This document shows positions 7,558-15,045 of a DNA stretch of 28,156 nt, piece after piece. The DNA comes from a virus: the IMG/VR virus record IMGVR_UViG_3300027911_000055, positions 1 to 28,156 of that record. One strand, written 5' to 3'. The notes under the pieces were generated by a model, which saw only the letters and a program-made list of their open reading frames with translations, searched no databases and was not told where the DNA came from. The position numbers and the translations under genes were made by a program. Position 1 is the first letter of the stretch. Each line of letters begins with the position of its first letter.

Positions 7558-9307
7558 ATGGCAATTACCTCATTTGCCTTGAATGACGCCTATGCGGTCA
7601 AGCTGTGGTCGAAAGAGCTTTCGGTCGAAGCGATGAAGTACACCGAAATCTCTCCGCTCATCGGCACGGCGGCGGGCAGCGTCATCTACAAGAAGGAGGA
7701 AACCGAAAAGGGCAAGGGCGATCAGGTCACGTTCGGCCTCTCGCTCCAGATGGCCCAGGACGGTTTTACCGAGAACGAAATCGCGGAAGGCAATGGTGAA
7801 TCGCTCACGATCTATACCGATCAATTGACCATCAATGAATTGATGGCCGTTGGTGGCGTGAAGTCGGATCGCACCATCGACCAGCAGCGCATTCCGTTCG
7901 ATCTCCGCGCCACCGTGCGCGATCGGTTGGCGGAATGGTATGGAAAGCGGATTTCCGTTAACTGAAACTGGCGGAAATAAAACCGGGTGAATTCGGTGGA
8001 CCTCTCATTCGATCAATTCATGGAAAAACGCAAACGAGTCCTGACGCATCAAGTCGCTGGGCTTCGTGGGCTACGCCGTCGAATTGAATATGAGAAATCT
8101 TGCAAGGAAGATGAGCTTGTCGGTGTAAGACTGGCGATTGCAATGGTTTCCAGTGAGACAATACCGAGCCAAGCCGCGCAAGCGGAAGGTGTATCGACTA
8201 TTCCGAAAGGAAGTAGGGGCCAAGCGGCTCCGAAGCGCCCGGCCTCGCGCAAGCGAGTGATGAGATAGTCACCTCTGCGCAGTGATGCGTAGCAGCCGAA
8301 AGGCGGTGCCCGCTTAGCGAACGGGCGCGAAGATCAAGGCAGCTTCTTCAACCAGGTCTGCGGCAACGTCGCAGAAACTCGCACCAAATACACTGGCCTC
8401 CAGGCCGTCACGGCGCCTTCGTCAGGCCGTCAAATCTGGCAAGGCTCCGTCACCGGCGATGAGAACATCACGTCATCCAACACGATGACGTTGGGCCTCA
8501 TCGACAAGATGAAGGAAATGGCGATCACCGCCACTCCGCTCGTCCGCCCGATCAGCGTCAAGCAGCATGGCGGCGAGATCGGCGACTACTATGAGAGCGT
8601 GCAGCAGGGCAAATATATCTGCTACCTCCATCCGTTCCAAGTGACGGATTTGCGCACGAATACGTCGACTGGACAGTGGCTCGATATCCAAAAAGCCGTT
8701 GTCACCGGCGACGGCGCCAAGGGTTCCTCCCTCTATGTGGGTGCTTAAAACTGAGGGCACTCTAGATCGGTAACGATCTACAAAAATAACCCTGTGAAAA
8801 CGGTGAACCTCTTGAAAGAGACAATACCGTGCCAAGCCGCCGCGAGGCGGAAGGTGTAACGACTAGGCAAAAGCCGTAGGGCTAAGCGGCCCGAAGCGCA
8901 GGGCTCCTAAGCAATTTAGGATGAAGATATAGTCTCCTCTGAACGGCGACGTTCAGCAGCCCGCAAGGGCGGTTCCGGCCTAGCGATCCGGAGCGAAGAA
9001 CAGACTCGGCGAATACAACAGCGTCATCCTCAAGTCGGCTTTCGACGTAACGACGGGGTGCAATTCCTCGACGGGTGCGGCGATCACGACGGTGAGGCGT
9101 AGTGTCCTGCTTGGTGCCGAAGCCGCGGTGATCGGCTACGGGATGAAGCATGCAGGCGGCAAATATCTATGGAACGAAGAATTATTCGACCATAAACGCC
9201 GCCTCGAAGTCTCCGCCCTGTCGATCTGGGGAATCAAGAAGTCTCGATTCAACAGCGTCGATTATGGCGTGATCGTCGGCTCCACTTATGCCGTCGCGCA
9301 TACCTAA
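7558..9307 (+). CDS. Major capsid protein, N4 gp56-like, three exons split by two group I introns
   Basis: The exons are 7558-7958, 8340-8745 and 9005-9307; joined they give 1110 bases, a 369-residue protein. Without splicing, exon 1 reads into a stop at 7963-7965, exon 2 into a stop at 8746-8748, and exon 3 has no proper start. Exon 1 (residues 1-133) includes KYTEISPLIG and GDQVTFGLSLQM. Exon 2 (135-269) includes SFFNQVCGN and ISVKQHGGEIGDYYESV. Exon 3 (270-369) starts LGEYNSVIL and ends in AIWGIKK-type and RFNSVDYGVIV sequence. These are hallmarks of the N4 gp56 family of HK97-fold capsid proteins. Junction codons are GT|C (Val134) and Ala269|Leu270. It follows the scaffold gene as expected. 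Splicing is predicted, not observed. Confidence 0.88.
7959..8339 (+). ncRNA. Group IA self-splicing intron 1 in the capsid gene
   Basis: Conserved core helices visible: P3 7983-7987/8238-8242 (CCGGG/CCCGG); P4 7993-7997/8163-8167 (TCGGT/ACCGA); P5 8003-8007/8154-8158; P6 8174-8185 with a GCAA loop; P7 8196-8201/8265-8270 (GACTAT/ATAGTC); P8 8244-8257 with a GCAA loop. Two hairpins between P7 and P3 (about 8200-8230) are the P7.1/P7.2 trait of subgroup IA. P1 pairs exon bases 7951-7958 with 7971-7978, ending in a U-G pair at the splice site. P10 pairs 8340-8342 with 7968-7970. The last intron base is G. The P5 loop carries a 146-base insertion (8008-8153) and no P2 is seen. Boundaries are predicted from pairing. 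Confidence 0.9.
8746..9004 (+). ncRNA. Group IA self-splicing intron 2 in the capsid gene
   Basis: A compact intron without an ORF. P2 is 8763-8780 (TAGATCG/CGATCTA with a GTAA loop); P3 8790-8794/8899-8903 (CCCTG/CAGGG); P4 8800-8804/8826-8830 (ACGGT/ACCGT); P5 8809-8812/8817-8820; P6 8837-8850 with a GCGA loop; P7 8861-8865/8930-8934 (GACTA/TAGTC); P8 near 8906-8920. Small hairpins between P7 and P3 indicate subgroup IA. P1 pairs exon 8739-8745 with 8756-8762, ending in U-G. P10 pairs CTCGG at 9005-9009 with CTGAG at 8751-8755. With these sites the last intron base is A9004 rather than the usual G. A one-base shift (8745-9003) ends in G and gives the same protein. Confidence 0.88.
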
Positions 9308-9322
9308 CGGAGGGAAACGAAA

Positions 9323-9796
9323 ATGCCTTCTAACGTTGACCTTCGCGGGCAGGGCAATCGCCATCATCACACGGCCCAGATCGGCTATCTTGATCAGACG
9401 TTCATCGTGGGAACAGCTCTCACGACGACGTCCGGACAACCGACCGGGTTGCTGATTCCGACGGCGGCCGGCACCTACAACTTCCAGATCGGAAGTCTGC
9501 CGGCGGGCGCGCGCATCTTGCGTGCCAGCATGGTGACCGGCACGGCGATTGCCGGCAGCACCATGACGACGCAACTCGGCATTGCGTCGGCCGATACGTC
9601 GCTGACCTCCGCGCTTACCACCGGTACGGCGGCCGGCTGGGCTGCGTTCACCTTGTCGGCGAGCGCGAACCTCTATGTATTGACCGAACAGCGGCCGATC
9701 TGGGCACAGCTTGTCCTCGCCGGTACGCTCACTGCGCTCCAGACCGATCTGATTCTCGAATATGCCGTGGTTCACGGCCCGCAGAGTCAGTTCTAA
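9323..9796 (+). CDS. Small virion protein, possible capsid decoration
   Basis: 157 residues, 15 bases after the capsid stop, with GGAGGG ahead of the ATG. The N-terminus is basic and His-rich (RGQGNRHHHTAQ). The body is almost free of charge and rich in Thr, Ala, Gly and Ser, with alternating hydrophobic strands (GTYNFQIGSLPAGARILRAS, LILEYAVVHG near the end). This beta-rich composition and placement right after the major capsid gene are typical of head decoration or stabilising proteins. No family recognised; role inferred from position. Confidence 0.65.
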   Translation: MPSNVDLRGQGNRHHHTAQIGYLDQTFIVGTALTTTSGQPTGLLIPTAAGTYNFQIGSLPAGARILRASMVTGTAIAGSTMTTQLGIASADTSLTSALTTGTAAGWAAFTLSASANLYVLTEQRPIWAQLVLAGTLTALQTDLILEYAVVHGPQSQF

Positions 9797-9805
9797 GCGA
9801 TCTTG

Positions 9806-9830
9806 CGGGAGGCGTTCGCGCCTCCCGTTT
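9806..9830 (+). terminator. Rho-independent terminator inside the head module
   Basis: A perfect 9-bp GC-rich stem, CGGGAGGCG / CGCCTCCCG, with a TTCG tetraloop, followed by TTT then CCCC and TTT. It lies 10 bases after the stop of the small virion gene downstream of the capsid. The T-run is short and interrupted, so partial read-through is likely. It would make the capsid segment more abundant than the genes that follow. Confidence 0.75.
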
Positions 9831-9849
9831 CCCCTTTCCATCAATTCCT

Positions 9850-9881
9850 GCGACGGCATCGCGGCGATGATCGCCCGTCGC
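9850..9881 (+). promoter_or_regulatory. Branched stem-loop before the next structural gene
   Basis: GCGACGG at 9850-9856 pairs with CCGTCGC at 9875-9881 and encloses a smaller stem (CATCG/CGATG). It sits between the terminator and the ribosome site (GGAG) of the gene at 9907. It could protect the 5' end of a downstream transcript or be part of a processing site; no direct evidence beyond the pairing. Confidence 0.3.
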
Positions 9882-9906
9882 GTCGCGCTGTCCGGAGAAT
9901 ACGAAA

Positions 9907-10368
9907 ATGCCTCTCACCGTTCTGAGCGGAATGCCCACGGGAGTATCCGAAGAATATCAGGATATGGCGTTCAAGTGCGGCAATCCGCAGATTTACAACA
10001 TGCCGACGCCGGCATCCTATGCCGCCGCAGCGTCCACGACTTATCTCTCAACCGATATCCTGGGTTTCATGATCCTGGATGCCGGCAACGGCGCGAGCGC
10101 TCATACGGCGACGCTGCCAACCGCGGCGCTGCTGGCGGCGGCGATCCGCGGGATTTTCTCATCTCGCGGCGTTATTGTCGGCGACTCGCTGTTTTTCGTG
10201 ATTGCCAATACCAGCAGCGGCGCCGGCGCATTCACGGTCGCTGCCGGTTCGGGCGGCACGTTCGACACGCATGCGGCGCAGACAATTGCGCAGAATACCA
10301 GCCGCGAGTTCATGATCCGCTTCACCAACGGCACGCCGGGTTCCGAAGCCTATTCGATCTACGGCTGA
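9907..10368 (+). CDS. Small structural protein of the head-neck region
   Basis: 153 residues. ATG 9907 has GGAG about 10 bases upstream. The protein is poor in charged residues and rich in Ala, Thr, Gly and Ser with beta-strand patterning. Notable stretches are GVIVGDSLFFVIANTS and FTVAAGSGGTFDTHAAQTIA, followed by REFMIRFTNG near the end. The sequence pattern resembles the small beta-barrel or spike-like proteins encoded next to capsid genes. It has its own leader after the terminator, and a 9-base gap to the neck gene. Family not recognised; virion role inferred from context. Confidence 0.6.
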   Translation: MPLTVLSGMPTGVSEEYQDMAFKCGNPQIYNMPTPASYAAAASTTYLSTDILGFMILDAGNGASAHTATLPTAALLAAAIRGIFSSRGVIVGDSLFFVIANTSSGAGAFTVAAGSGGTFDTHAAQTIAQNTSREFMIRFTNGTPGSEAYSIYG

Positions 10369-10377
10369 TCGTCCCCC

Positions 10378-11043
10378 ATGCCCACCGTCCCGATCACCAA
10401 CAACACGCTCGGCCAGATGAAGGCGGATGTCGCCTTCCAGCTTGGCAATCGTGGCGACCTGTCCGCTTCTTCGGCGGCGGTCGCCAGCGCCATTGCGGAG
10501 GCGATCGACTTCTATCAGGCGGAACGGTTCTGGTGGTCGGAATCGCGCGATATCATCCTCAACACGGTGCAGGGCCAGGAATTCTACACCGCGGCGGACA
10601 ATCCGGCCATCCCGACGCTGTCGGCGTTCGATTACGTCATCCTCTATATCGGTGCGATCCCGTGGCCGATCGCGCGGCGCACCGATGTCGAAATCGAGGT
10701 GTTGAACCAGAACGGCCTGATGCGCGGCCAGCCGTGGAACTGGTCCTACTATAACGAACAGCTGCGGCTCGGGCCGGTGCCCGATACGGTCTATCAGATG
10801 CGCATCGCGGCGCATCAATCGGTGGCGCCGCCGGCCAGTGACAGCGCGACCGGCAATCCGTGGATGACCAATGCCGAGAAGCTCATCCGCTGCCGCGCCA
10901 AATATGAAATTTTCCTCCACGTCATCCGCAACGACGAACAGGCGGAAGCGATGGCTGCGGCGGTGACGGAAGCCTATGAGATGCTCAAGGGCAAGACCAA
11001 CCGGCTGCTGGGACGCGGGTATATGGCACCGATGGAGTTTTGA
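10378..11043 (+). CDS. Head-completion / tail-adaptor protein (P22 gp4-like)
   Basis: 221 residues, mostly helical. The N-terminus (TLGQMKADVAFQLGNRGDLS, then AIAEAIDFYQAERFWWSES) matches the pattern of short-tail adaptor proteins that bind under the portal ring. The middle has a QGQEFYTAADN turn and a DTVYQMRIAAHQ strand segment. The C-terminal helix (LIRCRAKYEIFLHVIRNDEQ) carries many charges. P22 gp4 is about 166 residues, and related adaptors in alphaproteobacterial podoviruses are around 200-220. It precedes the gp10-like gene, the same order as in P22 (gp4 then gp10). Confidence 0.7.
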   Translation: MPTVPITNNTLGQMKADVAFQLGNRGDLSASSAAVASAIAEAIDFYQAERFWWSESRDIILNTVQGQEFYTAADNPAIPTLSAFDYVILYIGAIPWPIARRTDVEIEVLNQNGLMRGQPWNWSYYNEQLRLGPVPDTVYQMRIAAHQSVAPPASDSATGNPWMTNAEKLIRCRAKYEIFLHVIRNDEQAEAMAAAVTEAYEMLKGKTNRLLGRGYMAPMEF

Positions 11044-11046
11044 GCG

Positions 11047-11226
11047 ATGAAGATCAATCAATTCATCCATCCGAGCGGACGCCCGACGCGCGATGAAAGA
11101 GAAGTCCGTCTTTCGATTCCGCGCATCCCGCGCCAGGAACCATTGACGCCACGGCTGCAACGGCGCGAACTGGCACATGCGATCGGATTTCATGCGCAGC
11201 TTGCGCGTGATGATGATGACGATTGA
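11047..11226 (+). CDS. Small hypothetical protein, 59 residues
   Basis: ATG 11047 lies 3 bases after the adaptor stop, and the ORF runs to TGA at 11224-11226, filling the gap before the next gene. The sequence starts MKINQFIHPSGRPTRDER, is strongly basic in the middle (RIPRQEPLTPRLQRREL) and ends in five Asp residues. It has no membrane segment. The tight fit between neighbours supports a real gene; function unknown. Confidence 0.5.
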   Translation: MKINQFIHPSGRPTRDEREVRLSIPRIPRQEPLTPRLQRRELAHAIGFHAQLARDDDDD

Positions 11227-11231
11227 GAATC

Positions 11232-13043
11232 ATGGCCGCCGCTGATCCGCTGCTCCCCTTCGGCGAATACCGCCCCGACGTGTCGGACTATGAAGGCATT
11301 GCCTCGCAGGCAATCACCAATGTCGTCCCGCGCGGCGACGGCTACGGCCCGGCGCAGGATTTATTGACCTATACCAAATCGCTGCCGGCCGCCTGCCGTG
11401 GCGCTTTCACGGCGCGCAAGACCGATGGCACCGTGGTTACCTTCGTCGGCACCGCGACCAAGCTCTATGAGCTCAGCAACACGGATTTTTCCTGGACCGA
11501 CGTATCGCGCGGCGGCGGCACCTATGGCACGCTGGCGAGCACCGACAATTGGCAATTCGTCCAGTTCGGCGTCCTGGTGTTCGCGACGCAGAAAAACGAT
11601 CTGCTCCAGGTCTTCAACATCTCGACGCCTTCGACGACCTTCACCAATGAGACCGGCTCACCGCCCCAGGCGGCCTATATCGCGGTCGTCGGCCAGTTCC
11701 TGGTGTTGACGGGATTGCTTGCGCTGCCGTTCCGCGCCGTGTGGTCGGGGCTTGGCGATCCCACCAACTGGACGGCGGGCGTCAATCAGTCCGATTTCCA
11801 GGATTTCACCGATGGCGGCATAACGCGCGGCGTGGCGGGCGGCGAATATGGCGTGATCTTCCAGGATACGGTCATTCGCCAACTCACCTATGCGCCGGGC
11901 TCGGCCTACATCTTCCAGATTACCCGCATCTGCGAAGACCAGGGCTTGCTCGCGCCCTATTCCATCATCAAGGCGGCAAGCAACATCATTTTCCTGTCGG
12001 CGCAAGGTTTTCAGAAGCTGACGCCCGGCACGGTTCCGGTGCCGATCGGCAAGGAGCGGGTGGACCGTTCGTTCTTCGCCGATTGGGACTCGTCCAATCC
12101 GCAATTGCTGATCGGCTCGAACGATCCCAATTCGACGCGGGTCTATTTCGGCTACAAATCCGTCAACGGCGCGGCCGGCTTGATGGACACCATCCTGCAG
12201 TACGATTATGTGCTCGACCGCTGGGCGCCGCTGCATGGGACGCCGGCGGAATACATTTTCACTGCGACCAAATCGGGACTGACGCTGGAAAATCTCGATG
12301 TTGCGGCGACGCAGACGATTGCCATCATCGGAGCGGCGAACAACGGTTCCGGCAAGGTTCGGCTGACGGTGTCGGGGATCGCGCTGCCGACATGGACGGC
12401 GCCGGCCGATGGCGCGCCGAGGCCGACGGTATTGGGCCAATTGTTTTCGGAATCCGGGGTGCCGTTGACGGACGAGTCCGGCAATATTCTGACCGGACCC
12501 GCCGTTGTCGATATCTGGAATGTCGGCGGCACGGTCGAAGCCAACGGTGAATCGCAAATCGTCGTGGTCGTCGATGCAACGCATGTCGATATGCCGAACG
12601 TGAATTTCGTCCATACCTATACGAGCGGCGGCATCATCTCCGGGCCGCTGGATGCGATGACGGTCGGATTGGATTCCTTTGCCAATTCATCGCTGCCGGA
12701 ACTGGCCGGCTTTAACAGCAGCCATGCGCTGGGCTTTTTCAGCGGCGCGAACCTTGAAGCCAAGCTTGAGACGGCGGAAAAGGGCGATATCGGCATCCGG
12801 CTGTTCGTCAGCGGCTTTCGCCCGGTGACCGATGCGGCGGCCGTGGTGGGTTCGGTATCCTACCGCGAGAGCTTGCAGGCGGCGCGCGTCTATTCGCCGG
12901 AATGGCCGGTGACGCCGGGCGGCTTCATTCCAGCGATGGTATCGACGCGCTATGCGCGCGGCAAAATCCGCATTCCCTATGGCTCGATCTGGACCTATGC
13001 GATGGGCGTCGAGCCGCATACGCAACTCGACGGGACTAATTGA
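11232..13043 (+). CDS. Tail/neck protein, P22 gp10-like DNA stabilisation family
   Basis: 603 residues from ATG 11232; a TTG nine bases earlier is possible but less likely. The N-terminal PLLPFGEYRPD followed by NVVPRGDGYGPAQDL is the typical opening of this phage family, in which a 'P-x-G-E-Y-x-P' segment precedes a beta-propeller. Repeated short blades with VGTATKLYELS, FGVLVFATQKND, VGQFLVLTG and AVWSGLGDPTNW are visible to about residue 350 (ILQYDYVLDRWAPLHG). The C-terminal third is a beta-rich domain. Such proteins close the portal channel after packaging and form the tail hub. It is followed directly by the tailspike gene. Confidence 0.75.
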   Translation: MAAADPLLPFGEYRPDVSDYEGIASQAITNVVPRGDGYGPAQDLLTYTKSLPAACRGAFTARKTDGTVVTFVGTATKLYELSNTDFSWTDVSRGGGTYGTLASTDNWQFVQFGVLVFATQKNDLLQVFNISTPSTTFTNETGSPPQAAYIAVVGQFLVLTGLLALPFRAVWSGLGDPTNWTAGVNQSDFQDFTDGGITRGVAGGEYGVIFQDTVIRQLTYAPGSAYIFQITRICEDQGLLAPYSIIKAASNIIFLSAQGFQKLTPGTVPVPIGKERVDRSFFADWDSSNPQLLIGSNDPNSTRVYFGYKSVNGAAGLMDTILQYDYVLDRWAPLHGTPAEYIFTATKSGLTLENLDVAATQTIAIIGAANNGSGKVRLTVSGIALPTWTAPADGAPRPTVLGQLFSESGVPLTDESGNILTGPAVVDIWNVGGTVEANGESQIVVVVDATHVDMPNVNFVHTYTSGGIISGPLDAMTVGLDSFANSSLPELAGFNSSHALGFFSGANLEAKLETAEKGDIGIRLFVSGFRPVTDAAAVVGSVSYRESLQAARVYSPEWPVTPGGFIPAMVSTRYARGKIRIPYGSIWTYAMGVEPHTQLDGTN

Positions 13044-13054
13044 AGGAGTTTCGG

Positions 13055-14656
13055 ATGACCGTTTTGAGAATTCTGATTTGTATGTTGTGCTTGGCGGCAC
13101 CGGCAGAAGCGCAGCAAAGCTTCAGCAATTATCTCAATGGGCTTCCAAGCACCATATTGCCGGGAGCGACGGATAAGCTCTATATTTTACAAGGTTCAAC
13201 GCCTCGCAGCATTGCGCCGTCGGCATTGATTGGTGCGATATCTGTAATTGGCTATGGTGCCAAATGTGATGGTGTTACCAATGATACGACCGCGTTTAAT
13301 AACGCATGGTCTGCAGCGGCAGCGGCTGGCGGCGGTCTTATTACTGTGCCGGGTGGCGTGACGTGCCTGGGAAATTTCTCTTTCAGTGGCAACAATGTTA
13401 CCTTGGCCGGAGCCGGCGTTCAAGGCACAATTCTTAAATCATTTGCTTCCGGCAATTTGATCAGTGTTTCCAATTCCAATTTCTCGCGGATAACCGGATT
13501 TAGCTTACAACCCGGTTCATTCGGCTCCGGGGCCGCAATCGCGGAAGCGAACACGGTTGACAATCTCAAGATTGATCATGTCGCCATTGGCGTATTCACC
13601 TATGGCGTGCAATGCAACGGCACCGTTGGTGCACAGACATCAGGCAACGATTTTACCGATAACTTCATTCTTAGCAATGGCTCGACGACGACGAGCCTAT
13701 CCTACACATACTGCAACGATTTTCACATTCTAAATAATCAGTTTGGGCAAGCTTCAGGTGCAGTCACATTTGCTGGCCACGGTGTCCAACTTACGAATTC
13801 CAACGCCGGCCAAGTCAAGGGAAATTTCATCTGGCAAAACACGATCGGCATGGAGATCGATTCATCTAATGAAAACTGGGTTTCGGACAACCGCTTTACG
13901 CAAAGCCAGCAACAGGGATTTATTGCGAACGGTGCTGTTCGTCTGACGTTCCAGAGCAATCAGCTTTATCAAAATTCGAACGCTTCAGTGGGCGCCGTCG
14001 AAAGCGCAAAATTCGTTGGATTGGTCGCGTCGGTCATAAACGGAAATCTGTTCTATGACTGGAGCGGCACCAATCATGTTAACTATCATCTGACGCTCGA
14101 TGCGACCAGCGGAGATATATCGATTTTAGGTAATTGGTTCGATTCGTTTGTAACCTCCCAGCCCCTGAATATTTCCCCAACTCCATTTGATGTGGTGCTC
14201 AAAGGCAATGTGCCGACACAGAATGCCTATACCAATAGTGCCCCTTCAAGCTCATTGCTGAAACATTCTTCCGCAATCGGTCAATATACTGCTTCCACGG
14301 CTTCTGGTGTCGGCGGTGCAGGAAGCACGATATTTGTTGGTCTTAGTGGTGCTAATGCAAGCGAGGGTTCTGCCGGGGTGATTCCGATCACAACGGCTGG
14401 TATTATCACGTGCTTTACGGTCATTAATGGAACAGCGCCCGGAGCTGGGCAGTCCTTTACCTACAATCTTCGCTACAACTCTGGCGCAACGAGTTTGTCA
14501 GGTAGCGCCAGCGGGGCAAGCACATTCCGCACCGATGTTTGCAGCCAAGCGAATGCTCAAGTCGTCAATCCGGGCTCGACAATCGATCTCCAGATTGTCT
14601 CAAGTGCAGGCGCGGCGGCATCTCAATTTTGGGCGACGATTACTGAAGATCAGTAA
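13055..14656 (+). CDS. Beta-helix tailspike / pectate-lyase-like protein with signal peptide
   Basis: 533 residues. ATG 13055 is chosen because AAGGAG sits 8 bases upstream. Residues 1-19 (TVLRILICMLCLAAPAEA after Met) look like a signal peptide with cleavage after A-E-A, which is unusual for a virion protein. At residues 60-105, GYGAKCDGVTNDTTAFNNAW then GGGLITVPGGV is the classic opening of the pectate lyase 3 / tailspike beta-helix fold, which often binds or cuts host surface polysaccharide. Repeated N-x-[IVF] rungs continue to about 390. The last 130 residues are a separate Gly/Ser/Thr-rich beta domain. The gene is A/T-richer than its neighbours. It could be a tailspike or a secreted moron enzyme. 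Confidence 0.75.
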   Translation: MTVLRILICMLCLAAPAEAQQSFSNYLNGLPSTILPGATDKLYILQGSTPRSIAPSALIGAISVIGYGAKCDGVTNDTTAFNNAWSAAAAAGGGLITVPGGVTCLGNFSFSGNNVTLAGAGVQGTILKSFASGNLISVSNSNFSRITGFSLQPGSFGSGAAIAEANTVDNLKIDHVAIGVFTYGVQCNGTVGAQTSGNDFTDNFILSNGSTTTSLSYTYCNDFHILNNQFGQASGAVTFAGHGVQLTNSNAGQVKGNFIWQNTIGMEIDSSNENWVSDNRFTQSQQQGFIANGAVRLTFQSNQLYQNSNASVGAVESAKFVGLVASVINGNLFYDWSGTNHVNYHLTLDATSGDISILGNWFDSFVTSQPLNISPTPFDVVLKGNVPTQNAYTNSAPSSSLLKHSSAIGQYTASTASGVGGAGSTIFVGLSGANASEGSAGVIPITTAGIITCFTVINGTAPGAGQSFTYNLRYNSGATSLSGSASGASTFRTDVCSQANAQVVNPGSTIDLQIVSSAGAAASQFWATITEDQ

Positions 14657-14739
14657 GTCACCACTTTTCAGCGCCAACAAGACAAACAGGCAGAAATGGT
14701 GAAGACGTCAAGAGATGAAGCAGAGCGGAAAAAGAAATA

Positions 14740-15045
14740 ATGGCCGGTCTCACCCTCAATCCCGGCGAAAAGGATCTCCGCATTATCGTCGACGTGATCC
14801 GCCAATTGACGGAGGGCAAAAACAATGCCACCGGAACCTTCACGCTTACGGCCAATGCCACGACGACGACGGTGGCGGCGCCGAGCTGCACGCCGGCTTC
14901 CATCGTCGTGTTGTCGCCGCAGACGCCGGATGCCGGCAATGACGGCGCCACGACCTCGATCGCGCCGGGAAATGCGCAATTCGTGGTGACGCACGCCAAT
15001 AATGCGCGGGTCGATCGCACCTTCGGCTATGTGGTGTTCGGATGA
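14740..15045 (+). CDS. Small tail-module protein
   Basis: 101 residues. The ATG overlaps the stop of a 14-codon mini-ORF (14696-14740, TAATG junction). The protein begins LNPGEKDLRIIVDVIRQLTEGKNNATGTFTL, then Thr-rich strands (TTTTVAAPSCTPASIVVLSP) and ends NARVDRTFGYVVFG. This resembles a short structural family often found beside tail-fibre genes of alphaproteobacterial phages. It overlaps the collar-domain gene by 4 bases, so the two are likely made in equal amounts and act together. Function not established. Confidence 0.65.
   Translation: MAGLTLNPGEKDLRIIVDVIRQLTEGKNNATGTFTLTANATTTTVAAPSCTPASIVVLSPQTPDAGNDGATTSIAPGNAQFVVTHANNARVDRTFGYVVFG

Noticed and set aside
7987-8268. 93-codon GTG-start ORF in intron 1 as a homing endonuclease
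   Set aside because: It overlaps the ribozyme core helices P5-P7 and has no HNH, GIY-YIG, LAGLIDADG or His-Cys motif. Reported only as a finding on the insertion.
14696-14740. 14-codon mini-ORF before the 101-residue gene
   Set aside because: It has a TAATG overlap that could couple translation, but it is too short and simple (Lys/Arg/Glu-rich) to call as a gene.
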